Source: Gilliamella sp. wkB171 (GTDB lineage: Bacteria; Pseudomonadota; Gammaproteobacteria; Enterobacterales; Orbaceae). Taken from it: a stretch of 64,000 nt of DNA. The translations under genes and the position numbers were made by a program. The DNA lies in NCBI RefSeq assembly GCF_001693755.1, contig NZ_LYST01000025.1, forward strand, positions 1 to 64,000. The letters are read 5' to 3'. This document shows positions 29,231-38,554 of the stretch, one piece after another (the stretch's first letter is position 1; every line of letters starts with the position of its first letter). The notes beneath the pieces were generated by a model that did no database searches, was not told the origin of the DNA, and saw only the letters and a program-made list of their open reading frames with translations.

Positions 29231-30843
29231 TATTTCTTTCCTTTTATCTCATTACAAGCTTGCAGCCAAGTTGTTCTTTCGATCTTACCTGATTCAATAT
29301 ATTGATTAATATGTTGTAAATAAAGTTTTAAGTAATCACTCATATTCGCTTTACCACTGTTTTCTAAAATAAATTGAGTGGGTTGTGCTTGCTCATCAAT
29401 AGTATTTTTTTCATAATTTGATGCGGTACTAACAATGGTGTCGGCATAATATTTTAAAATAAAGTCCCTAGCACTTTTCGACTCATCGAGCACCTGTTTT
29501 AAATTATTGAGTTTTTCAGGTGAACACATACCACCATTATTGGCATTATCTGAATCTTTCGTTTCACAAACTTCATTATTCATGGTGTTATATAAATTAT
29601 TATTATATTCAAATTTACTATTTAAGTCAGAGACATTCGCACATAAAAATGCACCTAACTGTAGCGCTGCTTGAATCGAGCGGTTTCGCTGTTCATCACG
29701 AGCTTGATTGGCACTACGTAAAAGTGTATTTAGTTGATTGAGTTCTTTTTTAGTCTTTTCATCTTCGACTTGTTTAGTGATTTTTTCAAGTTCACTCACC
29801 ACATTTTGTTTTTGATTGGCTTCGGCCTCTGAACCTAATTCATTCCATTCTTTGTCTAATTCTTTAACAATATCGCTACTAGACATCACTTCGGTTGTAT
29901 AGACCACACGAAAACCGACATCCATACTTTTATAAGCACTTTTATCATCATAATACGGTTTTTCAATACGAAAAGCAGTGGTGATTGACGATTCGGGTGT
30001 CAAATAACTGCCGCCTCTAACCGTCATACCACCAGGTTGACCATGATAACGATCAAGTTTGTTCATACGAAAAGAATCAAACATCATTTCGCTAGCATTG
30101 CCTAGCATATCATAAAGATCAACAGGATTAGGTTGTAAACGGCCTATAAGCTGTAATTTACCATTGGCTGATTTTGCGCCAGAAAACCATGCATAATTTT
30201 CTAAATTTTCAGTCATTGGGAAACGCATTTCACGAAACTCAGAATCTGTCACTTTTGAACCTCCCCGAGCTGCATATTCCCATTCGGTATTATTAGGTAG
30301 ACGGATATAACCTTTCGGTAAGGTATTAGCATTAATCTTCGGCTGATTTTCAATCAACCAACGATTATATTTATCAGTAAAAGCAACAGCATCAAACCAA
30401 CTAATGTTGGTAATAGGAAAGGTAAGAGCTAGTTTTGCTGTGGGACAAGTATCACTCATCACAGCTTGATATTGCAAAGCGGTTATTTCATATTTACCAA
30501 TCAAATAATAACGCTCTTTTCCCTTTTCAGAAAAACTACCAGAAATATAATTGGGGGTTGCATATTCGGCAAAACCGAGCTCTTTTTGATTACTGCCTAA
30601 AATAACTTTAATATCATCTAAAGGCTTATTCGTTGGTGTATAGATTTTTTTCATTACCAAACTACCATCACACGGCATAGGCAAAATAACATCATCTTTT
30701 GCGGGTTTTGGATTGAAAAAATTACTATTCCAAGGTTCAGCATAGCAACTCAACGGAAATAAACTTATAGTTAATCCCCAAAAAGCAATTTGTTTTAAGT
30801 TACGCTTCGCGTAAACTTTCTGCTGGTTGGATCTTAATAGCAC
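29230..30843 (-). CDS. Exported FGE/SUMF1-fold protein lacking catalytic cysteines (srf locus)
   Basis: Encodes 537 residues from a GTG at 30843 that overlaps the permease gene by 44 bases; no better in-frame start precedes the signal peptide (QIAFWGLTISLFPLSCYAEP). Residues about 95-310 are the FGE-sulfatase fold: YYLIGKYEITALQYQAVM, FTDKYNRWL, GYIRLPNNTEWEYAARGG, DLYDMLGNASEMMFD, RGGSYL and DVGFRVV. True sulfatase-activating enzymes have cysteines after the RGGSWL motif; here the stretch reads RGGSYLTPESSITTAFR, with none. It is therefore probably a binding or scaffold protein. The C-terminal part (residues 330-537) is helical with several cysteines. Confidence 0.8.
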   Translation of the reverse strand: MLLRSNQQKVYAKRNLKQIAFWGLTISLFPLSCYAEPWNSNFFNPKPAKDDVILPMPCDGSLVMKKIYTPTNKPLDDIKVILGSNQKELGFAEYATPNYISGSFSEKGKERYYLIGKYEITALQYQAVMSDTCPTAKLALTFPITNISWFDAVAFTDKYNRWLIENQPKINANTLPKGYIRLPNNTEWEYAARGGSKVTDSEFREMRFPMTENLENYAWFSGAKSANGKLQLIGRLQPNPVDLYDMLGNASEMMFDSFRMNKLDRYHGQPGGMTVRGGSYLTPESSITTAFRIEKPYYDDKSAYKSMDVGFRVVYTTEVMSSSDIVKELDKEWNELGSEAEANQKQNVVSELEKITKQVEDEKTKKELNQLNTLLRSANQARDEQRNRSIQAALQLGAFLCANVSDLNSKFEYNNNLYNTMNNEVCETKDSDNANNGGMCSPEKLNNLKQVLDESKSARDFILKYYADTIVSTASNYEKNTIDEQAQPTQFILENSGKANMSDYLKLYLQHINQYIESGKIERTTWLQACNEIKGKK

Positions 30844-32023
30844 GTCGACCTCCTATGGCTACAACGACACCTGAAATAACTATACACAACAAAAATGCAA
30901 TGATAAGGTGGTAAAATTGTAAGCGACTTACAATTGGTTGTGAAATCAAATTTTTACCTAACACTGCATTAAAAGCATAATTTCCTAATAAAAATAGCAC
31001 AAAGGAAACTAAAAACGCCAAACAACTCAATATAACGGCTTGATTGATTAAATACCCCATTATCGCTTTGGATTGAAAACCAAGTAATCGCATAAAAGCT
31101 ATATCTTTACGCTTACGTTCAATATTTGATAGAAACGAACCCGCAAACGATAAAATACAACCTAGTCCTGCGGTTATCGCAATCACGCTAAAAATAAAAT
31201 TGAGTACCCGATCAATCGCTTTAACATTTTCAATGACATTAGACTGTGTGCGTGTTTCGATGTTCTTTTCTCTTAATTTAAACGACAATGGCGCTACATT
31301 ATCTAACGAATTTGCATAAATGCGAGCCCTTGCAAATAATGAATGAGGAGGCGGATTATTTTTACCGGTATTCGTTGCAAATAATTCACTTTGATAACCA
31401 TCATAAAAATTTTCCATTGCAATGAGTAAATCTAAACTGACAAACGCAGCAGCACGACTATAGCGATTCTCAGGAATAATACCTTTGACCTCTAATTCAA
31501 TTGATCCTTTCTCGAACTTGCCATCTAATTGACGGGTAATAAATAATTTTATATGACTACCCACAGTTACTTGCAATTTTTCCGCTGATAATGCACTTAA
31601 TAAAATTTGAGTTTTATCATTGATAGAAGGCAAATCCTGTGTGAGCGGATCACCACTCGCTGTAGGAATAATTTCAGCACTGCTCACAAAGTGGCTTGAA
31701 TCTTTGACTAAATCAGCTTGAGTATTAAGCGAACGCGTTAAAGGAATCACAAAGCCAGTTTCAGGCTGTTTTTTTATCCAGTCAAACATGGCATCATTCA
31801 GATTTAAATTCCCCACAATCTTTATTTCTAAATTTTGTGGATCATTAAGTAGTTGCTGCCGTAGCTGCGAAACTACGCCATATTTTAAGCTGAATAATAA
31901 CAATAATGGCGTAATAACCGATATTACCGATGCGATAATACAAAATGAGACTTTTTTGTCGTACCATAAATCAGACAATGATAAACGGATGATTAGCAAC
32001 CATTTTAATATCATTTTACTCAT
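30800..32023 (-). CDS. ABC transporter permease, FtsX/LolC/MacB type (srf locus)
   Basis: Inner-membrane permease of 407 residues. One membrane segment lies near residue 25-50, then a large periplasmic domain (about residues 55-270), then three C-terminal segments (SVIAITAGLGCILSFAG, AVILSCLAFLVSFVLFLLG, YHLIIAFLLCIVISGVVV). It ends in the typical RRAIKIQPAESLRE coupling tail. This four-segment plan is that of mechanotransmission ABC systems such as LolCDE, FtsEX and MacB, which move or remodel envelope components rather than import solutes. Its start overlaps the ATPase gene by 8 bases. With that ATPase it likely supplies the energy for the surrounding lipoproteins and VWA proteins. Confidence 0.85.
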   Translation of the reverse strand: MSKMILKWLLIIRLSLSDLWYDKKVSFCIIASVISVITPLLLLFSLKYGVVSQLRQQLLNDPQNLEIKIVGNLNLNDAMFDWIKKQPETGFVIPLTRSLNTQADLVKDSSHFVSSAEIIPTASGDPLTQDLPSINDKTQILLSALSAEKLQVTVGSHIKLFITRQLDGKFEKGSIELEVKGIIPENRYSRAAAFVSLDLLIAMENFYDGYQSELFATNTGKNNPPPHSLFARARIYANSLDNVAPLSFKLREKNIETRTQSNVIENVKAIDRVLNFIFSVIAITAGLGCILSFAGSFLSNIERKRKDIAFMRLLGFQSKAIMGYLINQAVILSCLAFLVSFVLFLLGNYAFNAVLGKNLISQPIVSRLQFYHLIIAFLLCIVISGVVVAIGGRRAIKIQPAESLREA

Positions 32024-32744
32024 CGACGCTTACCTTGCTTTGTAATGGTAAAAAAACTGATGATTGTGGAGAGTTTAATTTGGCCGATAAAGTAAATAAA
32101 CCTTTACTTGCAATACGTTGCCAATCATGCGTAACAATCATCGCGGCAATATTATCTTGTTTTGCCTGTTCAATAATCAAATCAAACAGTAAATTGGCGT
32201 TATAAGGATCTAACGCTGAAGTCGGCTCATCAGCGAGTAATAGTGCAGGTTTATGAATAATCGAACGAATAAACGATGCTCGTTGCCTTTCACCAATTGA
32301 TAACTGCTTAGGATATTTACTGAGTAAATGCGCAATGTTAAGTTTGTCGACTAAATAATCAAATCTTGACATATCAACAGGTAACTGGAGCAATTTAAGT
32401 GGTAATACAATATTTTCCTGAATCGTCAAAAACGGCAGTAAACCACCTGTTTGTAACATAAATCCCAAATAGCGAGCACGTATAATCGCTAGTTCATCGA
32501 TATCATTACGGTGAATTAATTTAGCTATATCAATATCGCTATTATCTAAAACCAATTTATAACAATCCAACTCATCAGGTTTTAAAATCATGCCGATCAT
32601 TTCAAGCAACGTACTTTTACCCGACCCGCTATCGCCTTGTATCACGACAACTTGCCCTGCGTTTAATGATAGCTCTGGCAGGCAAACGTTAAAAAAAGAT
32701 TTGCCTGTAGAGCGAGAGATGGCTAATTGCTTTATTGTTAACAT
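32016..32744 (-). CDS. ABC transporter ATP-binding protein, LolD/MacB type (srf locus)
   Basis: Cytoplasmic ATPase of 242 residues. Walker A is QGDSGSGKSTLLEM near residue 36, the Q loop lies in GFMLQTGGLLPFL, the signature is QLSIGERQRASFIR, Walker B is LLLADEPTSALD, and the H loop is MIVTHDW. Length and motifs match the LolD/FtsE/MacB group that partners with FtsX-like permeases. It lies directly before the permease gene with an 8-base overlap and 5 bases after the VWA gene, so it is part of the same transcript. The substrate is unknown; lipoprotein extraction or mechanical activation of periplasmic partners are the family precedents. Confidence 0.88.
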   Translation of the reverse strand: MLTIKQLAISRSTGKSFFNVCLPELSLNAGQVVVIQGDSGSGKSTLLEMIGMILKPDELDCYKLVLDNSDIDIAKLIHRNDIDELAIIRARYLGFMLQTGGLLPFLTIQENIVLPLKLLQLPVDMSRFDYLVDKLNIAHLLSKYPKQLSIGERQRASFIRSIIHKPALLLADEPTSALDPYNANLLFDLIIEQAKQDNIAAMIVTHDWQRIASKGLFTLSAKLNSPQSSVFLPLQSKVSVDE

Positions 32745-32749
32745 GAGCT

Positions 32750-34720
32750 TTACGGTAACATTTCTAATGGGATAGGATAAACATTATCACGAGGATCACT
32801 ACCTTCAGCTAATGAAATCCAACGATCAACATCGGCATTACATTTCTGATAATAACGAATTTTGCTATTAAGATTACGAATAAATTTTTCTTGTTCAAGT
32901 CCACTCATGCTTTTCCAAGTATCTTGATCCAGTCCAGTAACATCACTTTTATAAGGAATATTATCCAAATATTCGCCAAGCAAACCTAAATCAGCAATTT
33001 TGGTAACTGAATCTGACTTTAGTTTACTTGGATCTTGCCCCATAGCTGCGGCAACAGAACGTAATTGTGAAAACATATCATCAGAAGAAATCAATCCATC
33101 ATTAGCCGCATGAGCAATCTTACTAACCACATCACTTAAGTCACTCAATTGCGATTTAGTTAATAAAATCCGAGGCTCTGCTGTTGGTATTGTTGGTTTG
33201 ACAAAATCTTTATCCGCAATCCATGCTTTAAAAACTGAAGGGGCTTTAGTTCCATTGGTATCACCTAAATAAGCAAGCTGCATTGCTTTACTCAATAATA
33301 ATGCATCTTTTAGCATATCCGAATCATCATCTTTAGCATTAAGTGCATTACCTACAGATGCTTCACCTTTATACGCTAATTTTACTTGTTCAGACAACGC
33401 ATCAGCTAATAAATCAACCTTCTTACCAAATTCTTGAACATCACCAGCATTAACAGGGTAATAAAGTGATTTATGAATAAAATCATTGTAGGTTAAATCA
33501 GAATATTGCGCGGCAGCGACTTGATGATCTTTTTCACCACTTGGTGTTTTTAAATGCAGTGCATAAATAGCAACACCTTTATGCTGAGCTTCAAGCCTTA
33601 ATTGCGCAGCATCCATACCAGTGCTAGACAGTTTATCGTCACCAGGAATGGCACTAGCATCAGTAATTAAAATCATATATCGCGCGCCAAAACTATTCCA
33701 ATTAATATCATTTAGCGCTTGTGCAACACCTGCATAAGAATCTTCCGCAAAATAAGAAGTTGAAACAGTCGCTTGTTTGAGTGAAGCACTTAATTTCATG
33801 AACTCTTCTTTATTTTGAACTTTATTAGGATCAACAAAAATTTTAGAAACAAACTCCAATTTATCTGACGCTTTCAAACTAGAACGGAACGATACTAAAC
33901 CAAATTTAACCTGATTTTGTAAGTGTTCCTTTTCAATATGTTGATAAACACGTTCAACCGCCTCTTTGGTTCTTGAAATATAAGGATCCATTGATATGGT
34001 TGAATCAATGACAAAAACAATTGCAGCTTTAAATGGTACAACTTGATTAGCCGCATCATCCGGGCTTTGATTATTAGGGGTACTAGAATTAGTGTTATTT
34101 TTAACCAATTTGTCTTGTTTACTCACTGAAGCGACTTCTAAAACTCGCTCATAAAAACCTTTACCATTCATTACCTCTTCACCTTGTAAAATAGGTAACA
34201 AATAAAAGTTCGTTTTAAAATCAATATACTCTTTCGGCTCTTGCGCCACAATTTCAGGCGTTGCTTTATCAGCATTTAGTGAGTCTCGAATGGGTTTTAA
34301 CAAAGTTTCGGGCTGATCTGAATCTACAATTTTGGTTAAAGCCTCTTTATCTTTAAAAAATAATAGAGGATCACGATCAACCGGATTGGTAAAAACCAAT
34401 GTCATTTGCATATTCCATGCTATTGCACAGGAATTATTTATCCAACCTACTGTATTACCATATGAATCAGGCCCAATACTAAGCCACTCTTGATTATTAT
34501 CTGTTTTTCGTTCATACACATAATATCGAGAAAAAGCAGGTAATGTCGCGCCTGTTGGATCAGTAATATTTTTTTTCAATTCACAAGTTGGTGTACTTAA
34601 CACTCGTTGATAAAGTGTTGTTTTACCTTCTTGTTTTAGTGGTTCAGCAGCTAAACTTATCAACGGCATACAGGCAAAAGTTAGACTGATAACTAATTTT
34701 GAAACGGCTATTTTTTTCAT
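32750..34720 (-). CDS. Secreted VWA-domain protein with SH3-like N-terminus (srf locus)
   Basis: Encodes 656 residues from the ATG at 34720 (MKKIAVSKLVISLTFACMP), a signal peptide cleaved near LAAEP. The ATG five codons earlier overlaps the previous stop but has a poorer ribosome site. An SH3-like region (residues about 30-90, with QEWLSIGPDSYGNTVGWIN) precedes a VWA domain whose MIDAS reads VIDSTISMDPYI, followed by ILITDASAIPGDD. This arrangement is also seen in periplasmic VWA proteins of kinase/phosphatase-like surface systems. The C-terminal 250 residues are helical and unassigned. It is the only VWA protein of the locus without a membrane anchor, so it may diffuse or bind the peptidoglycan layer. 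Confidence 0.78.
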   Translation of the reverse strand: MKKIAVSKLVISLTFACMPLISLAAEPLKQEGKTTLYQRVLSTPTCELKKNITDPTGATLPAFSRYYVYERKTDNNQEWLSIGPDSYGNTVGWINNSCAIAWNMQMTLVFTNPVDRDPLLFFKDKEALTKIVDSDQPETLLKPIRDSLNADKATPEIVAQEPKEYIDFKTNFYLLPILQGEEVMNGKGFYERVLEVASVSKQDKLVKNNTNSSTPNNQSPDDAANQVVPFKAAIVFVIDSTISMDPYISRTKEAVERVYQHIEKEHLQNQVKFGLVSFRSSLKASDKLEFVSKIFVDPNKVQNKEEFMKLSASLKQATVSTSYFAEDSYAGVAQALNDINWNSFGARYMILITDASAIPGDDKLSSTGMDAAQLRLEAQHKGVAIYALHLKTPSGEKDHQVAAAQYSDLTYNDFIHKSLYYPVNAGDVQEFGKKVDLLADALSEQVKLAYKGEASVGNALNAKDDDSDMLKDALLLSKAMQLAYLGDTNGTKAPSVFKAWIADKDFVKPTIPTAEPRILLTKSQLSDLSDVVSKIAHAANDGLISSDDMFSQLRSVAAAMGQDPSKLKSDSVTKIADLGLLGEYLDNIPYKSDVTGLDQDTWKSMSGLEQEKFIRNLNSKIRYYQKCNADVDRWISLAEGSDPRDNVYPIPLEMLP

Positions 34721-34734
34721 ACCTGTGTTCCCCA

Positions 34735-35745
34735 TTATTTTTGTAACTCGTCTAATCGTTCTTTAGCTAATGTATTATTCGGATCATGGTCTAACGCAGT
34801 TTCATACCAATAACTTGCTGTACCTTTATCTGCTTTAAAACAATTATTTGTTTGATAAAACTTTTCGTCATACTCTTTAGCATAAAGGAAAGCAATCTGT
34901 CCATTTTGCTGGGCTTGATTTGCATATAGACGCTGAGCAATATTACATTTATCCGCCTTTTTTGCGTCATTAATTAACTGGATAATTGCCTGAGTATCTG
35001 GCTTGGTTTGTAAACACTGTTGAATAAAAGCCAGATCGTCTGTTGTGGTACTATTTAAACTGCATTGCGTATTAACTTGAGCTGTAGGTTCGACAGGTTG
35101 TGTTTTTTGAAACACTAAAAAATACCATGCAGCTAGACCAAGACCAGCTAAAATCAATAGAACAATGATAATAGTGATAACCAAGCCTAATTTATTTTTC
35201 GATTTTTTTAACTGAGGAGTCTGAGCAATCTCTGGTTCAATTACTGTTTCGACCTCAAGTTTAACCGGCTCAACAAGGTCATCATTTTGCGTCTCAATGT
35301 TGGGGGTTTGTTCAGGCTCTTCAGGTAGTTCAACAGGTTCAGTAAGTGATTTGGTTTCAACCGGTGAATTATCTGAAGACGGTTGTACAACATTTAATGC
35401 TGTTGAAGCTAGTACATCTTCGGCAATACTAACAACACCACCATCAATATAACGTTGGTTTTGTTTGTCACGTAACTGTATTAAAAACCGTTTAGTATTG
35501 TCTTGAGATAATAATGAATCAACTAACCATTCACTCACATAACCGCTAATTTGTTGATTATCCACTGACAAATCAGCTATTGAATGCCAACTCTTTTCGG
35601 GTCCCCATTGTTGCAAACCAGATAAATAATAACCATCTTGATTACGCTGTATAAGCATATCGATATCAGCACTACCATTCCACTTTTTTGCCGAAAACTT
35701 CGCAATTCCAGGTTTATAACCTTCTAATTCAATTCTTAATGCCAT
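34735..35745 (-). CDS. Membrane protein with TPR-like periplasmic end (srf locus)
   Basis: Encodes 336 residues. The start at 35745 (MALRIELEGYKPGIAKF) is set by GAGG placed 5 bases upstream. The cytoplasmic N-terminus (residues 1-125) is a beta-rich domain of unknown type. An acidic/Pro-rich linker follows (SLTEPVELPEEPEQTPNIE), then a membrane segment LGLVITIIIVLLILAGLGLA. The periplasmic C-terminus has TPR/Sel1-like helices with paired cysteines, ending TASYWYETALDHDPNNTLAK. The last base of its stop is shared with an alternative ATG of the VWA gene. It probably connects the cytoplasmic SrfB/SrfC pair with the periplasmic parts (inference). Confidence 0.72.
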   Translation of the reverse strand: MALRIELEGYKPGIAKFSAKKWNGSADIDMLIQRNQDGYYLSGLQQWGPEKSWHSIADLSVDNQQISGYVSEWLVDSLLSQDNTKRFLIQLRDKQNQRYIDGGVVSIAEDVLASTALNVVQPSSDNSPVETKSLTEPVELPEEPEQTPNIETQNDDLVEPVKLEVETVIEPEIAQTPQLKKSKNKLGLVITIIIVLLILAGLGLAAWYFLVFQKTQPVEPTAQVNTQCSLNSTTTDDLAFIQQCLQTKPDTQAIIQLINDAKKADKCNIAQRLYANQAQQNGQIAFLYAKEYDEKFYQTNNCFKADKGTASYWYETALDHDPNNTLAKERLDELQK

Positions 35746-35875
35746 AATATCCTCTATTTCGCTTCCCAATCGCCAACCTATTTTGTCATTCAGTTATCAA
35801 TAACAAAATTTTCATTTAAAATCAGGAAGATCTAATATTATTTTTTGTTAATTTTTCAATCTTATTGTTATAACA

Positions 35876-38554
35876 TTAATTTATATAAGCTTGCTTAAAG
35901 CTAGCCAAAATCTCGCCTAGACGACTATTTTGTTCTTGACTAATTTCACGCCCAGCATGATGTCCAATGTTTTCTTGAGCAAGCATAGCAAATGCAATAA
36001 ACCAATCGAATATTGCATACTGAGAATAATTTTTAGTTTTCTCATCTAATATAGGCAATGGATGCGATTGCTGATGCGTAAATTCAGCTACCGGTGAAGA
36101 AAAAATAGGTTTACCTTGATTCACCCGGCTCATTGGTATATCAACTGCTTGCCCCTGAACAAAACCAAGCCAAGCAATAAAATCTGCTAACAAAGTATGA
36201 ATGGTGCTCACTTGTCTTGACTCAAGATCATCACGTTTACTACCTGTATTTTCATTATTTAAAATGCGATCAGTTAAATTTGCCTCAAGCTTTAAACGAT
36301 TTGCAGCTGTGATTAACTCTTCGACGATAAAAGATAACGATTTCTGATTTAAACCAAAAAACTGCAAAACATGTTTATCTAATACCATATTTCTTAAATA
36401 ATCCAACCAAGCGGTAAAAACTGTTTTGGCTAATTTTGACTCTGTAGGTAACGAAGATGTAAGCGTCACTTCAGAAGAAAAGGTTGCATCAGAAAATAAC
36501 TCAAAATCAGTATTTAAGCCAAAATCAGTTGATAAATCATCACTATTTGCATGCACATTATTAGTATCTTGAGTTGTTTCAGTATCAATATTACTCGTAT
36601 GATAAAGCGCACGGATAGTTTGATCTGGCAGTTCTAAAGTTTTGAGTAATTCGCCAAGTAATAATGCTTTCCCTTGTAGTTCTTTCACTACATCAGTAAT
36701 AATTTGTTTTTTCTTACTTAATTCTTCATCACTATCAGCATGATACCAAGTATCAAAACGCATATTTATAATATAATCAATTTTTTCATTAAGCTGTTCT
36801 AAAATACGCTGTTGCTTAACTTCAGTAATGGCAACTTGTTCTAAATATTGGCTAATGCGTTCAATACCCCCATCATTTAGCTGCAACATAGCATCCCACG
36901 CTGTAGCCGGTTGATTAACATATTGTTCAATATCGGGATTTTCAATAAACGTTTTTTTCAATAGCAACATTTTCTGTTGATAACTATCGTTATAAGATAA
37001 TTCACGGTTAGAAGTAGCATCAACGTTTAAAAACGGCACATCAAAACCGGGTTTTCGCACTAAAAAAACATTATTGAATTTATGACCATTTGACCAATTT
37101 GTTAACCAATCATAATTACCAAAGCGCTCTAAAATAGTTTGTTGTAGTAATCCACCTTTACCCCAGCTATTTTTGAGATTATCTTCTGAAAGTATTAATG
37201 AGCTACCAATACGTTTATCAAACATGGTAATCGCCCATAATAATCCTGCTTTTTTTGTCGCTCTTTTTTCAGCTGTCTCACCTTGGGTTTTATCAATCCA
37301 ACGTTCAAGCACAGGGCCGACATCATTAACATCAGACTGTTTGTCTGATGGCGTACAGACAACAAGCACGTTCATTTCTTGATTATCAGTGTATTTTTCA
37401 AAAAGATAAGCCACTTTACCTCGCAATAAAAGCTGAGCGATCGGGTTACCTTCTTTAACATCAGAGACAGAAATCAAATTCAAACGACCGCGATACCCAG
37501 GAAAATCAAGCAAATCAACTTTTTCAAAAGTGGCAACACGTGTTGGATTGACTAAAGGAAAAATCAGCTCAGCAGTCAAGAACGCTAATTGAGCGATAGA
37601 TATTGTAGTTGGTCCACCATTTAATGGAGTAATAGTGACTTGAGTATCGCGATCGGTATTTAATCGTTCAAGAATATCGACGTTCATAATGCTATCAATT
37701 TGCGATTTAACGCCATTATTATCTTTCACTAAGACCGATAGTGGGGCATAAACAGTATCAACATGGTTTAAGCTGGTTAACGTCGTGGCAAGTTGGGTAT
37801 AAGTCACAGTCAATTCGTTTATGCCACCCCATAACACCGAAAAAAGTTCACCACGATCAGGTATTGAAAGATATGGGAGTAATTGCATCGCCTTTTCCCA
37901 ATATCCGCCTTTCAATCCTTCTAAAGCATTGCCAAAATTTTCGGAAAGATAATCATAAAGATCAACAATATCGTCTTCGCTTATGCCGCCAGTACGCTCA
38001 GTTTGCTTCTTGCCTTCGAGCTGTAGAAGCAGCTGCTTCAATGAAGAGAATTCGATTTTATTCGTGATTTTTTGTTGATCAAAATCTTTAAAATAAGCAT
38101 TAATTAAAATTTTTACAATTTCAATCTCTTGAAATAATCTTAATTCTAATGGGTAGTTGGCTATTCCCCCTTTGGCTATACGACTAAAACGGGTAACCAG
38201 TCCAGTTGCTTCTTTACCACTTCCAACAGGATTAACATGTTCAATAAAGTCTAACACTTCATTGTCAACAACTGTTTCAAGTTTACCGTTTTCACCGGCA
38301 GCTAGTGCCGAGATAAGATAAGATTTACCCGCTTGCGATAATCCAAAAAAACCGACCGCCACAGATTTACTTGAGACATCACCCAATCTTTTGGCTGTAT
38401 TACGTAAACGACGAAGATCAAGAATTAAGTTATCAGCCTCGCTATTCAATCGTTTGGATGAATCACGAGTCTGTTTCACCCATTCAATCGCTTGTGCTGA
38501 CGCTTGATACACTTGATCCCAAGATTTAGGAAGTTGTTCATTTAAATTATTCAT
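35876..38554 (-). CDS. srfC: SrfC-family dynamin-like GTPase
   Basis: Encodes 892 residues, matching the SrfC virulence-factor family named from Salmonella. The P-loop is GFFGLSQAGKSYLISALA near residue 70, G3 is VDLLDFPGYRGR, and a G4-like element lies in LWAITMFDKR. A heptad-rich region precedes the P-loop and long helices follow it. Dimensions and motif order resemble dynamin-like large GTPases, which act on membranes. No membrane segment is seen, so it should be cytoplasmic. Its ATG overlaps the srfB stop by 4 bases (ATGA). The next gene follows after a gap of about 130 bases, the largest inside the block, so a secondary promoter there is possible. Confidence 0.88.
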   Translation of the reverse strand: MNNLNEQLPKSWDQVYQASAQAIEWVKQTRDSSKRLNSEADNLILDLRRLRNTAKRLGDVSSKSVAVGFFGLSQAGKSYLISALAAGENGKLETVVDNEVLDFIEHVNPVGSGKEATGLVTRFSRIAKGGIANYPLELRLFQEIEIVKILINAYFKDFDQQKITNKIEFSSLKQLLLQLEGKKQTERTGGISEDDIVDLYDYLSENFGNALEGLKGGYWEKAMQLLPYLSIPDRGELFSVLWGGINELTVTYTQLATTLTSLNHVDTVYAPLSVLVKDNNGVKSQIDSIMNVDILERLNTDRDTQVTITPLNGGPTTISIAQLAFLTAELIFPLVNPTRVATFEKVDLLDFPGYRGRLNLISVSDVKEGNPIAQLLLRGKVAYLFEKYTDNQEMNVLVVCTPSDKQSDVNDVGPVLERWIDKTQGETAEKRATKKAGLLWAITMFDKRIGSSLILSEDNLKNSWGKGGLLQQTILERFGNYDWLTNWSNGHKFNNVFLVRKPGFDVPFLNVDATSNRELSYNDSYQQKMLLLKKTFIENPDIEQYVNQPATAWDAMLQLNDGGIERISQYLEQVAITEVKQQRILEQLNEKIDYIINMRFDTWYHADSDEELSKKKQIITDVVKELQGKALLLGELLKTLELPDQTIRALYHTSNIDTETTQDTNNVHANSDDLSTDFGLNTDFELFSDATFSSEVTLTSSLPTESKLAKTVFTAWLDYLRNMVLDKHVLQFFGLNQKSLSFIVEELITAANRLKLEANLTDRILNNENTGSKRDDLESRQVSTIHTLLADFIAWLGFVQGQAVDIPMSRVNQGKPIFSSPVAEFTHQQSHPLPILDEKTKNYSQYAIFDWFIAFAMLAQENIGHHAGREISQEQNSRLGEILASFKQAYIN

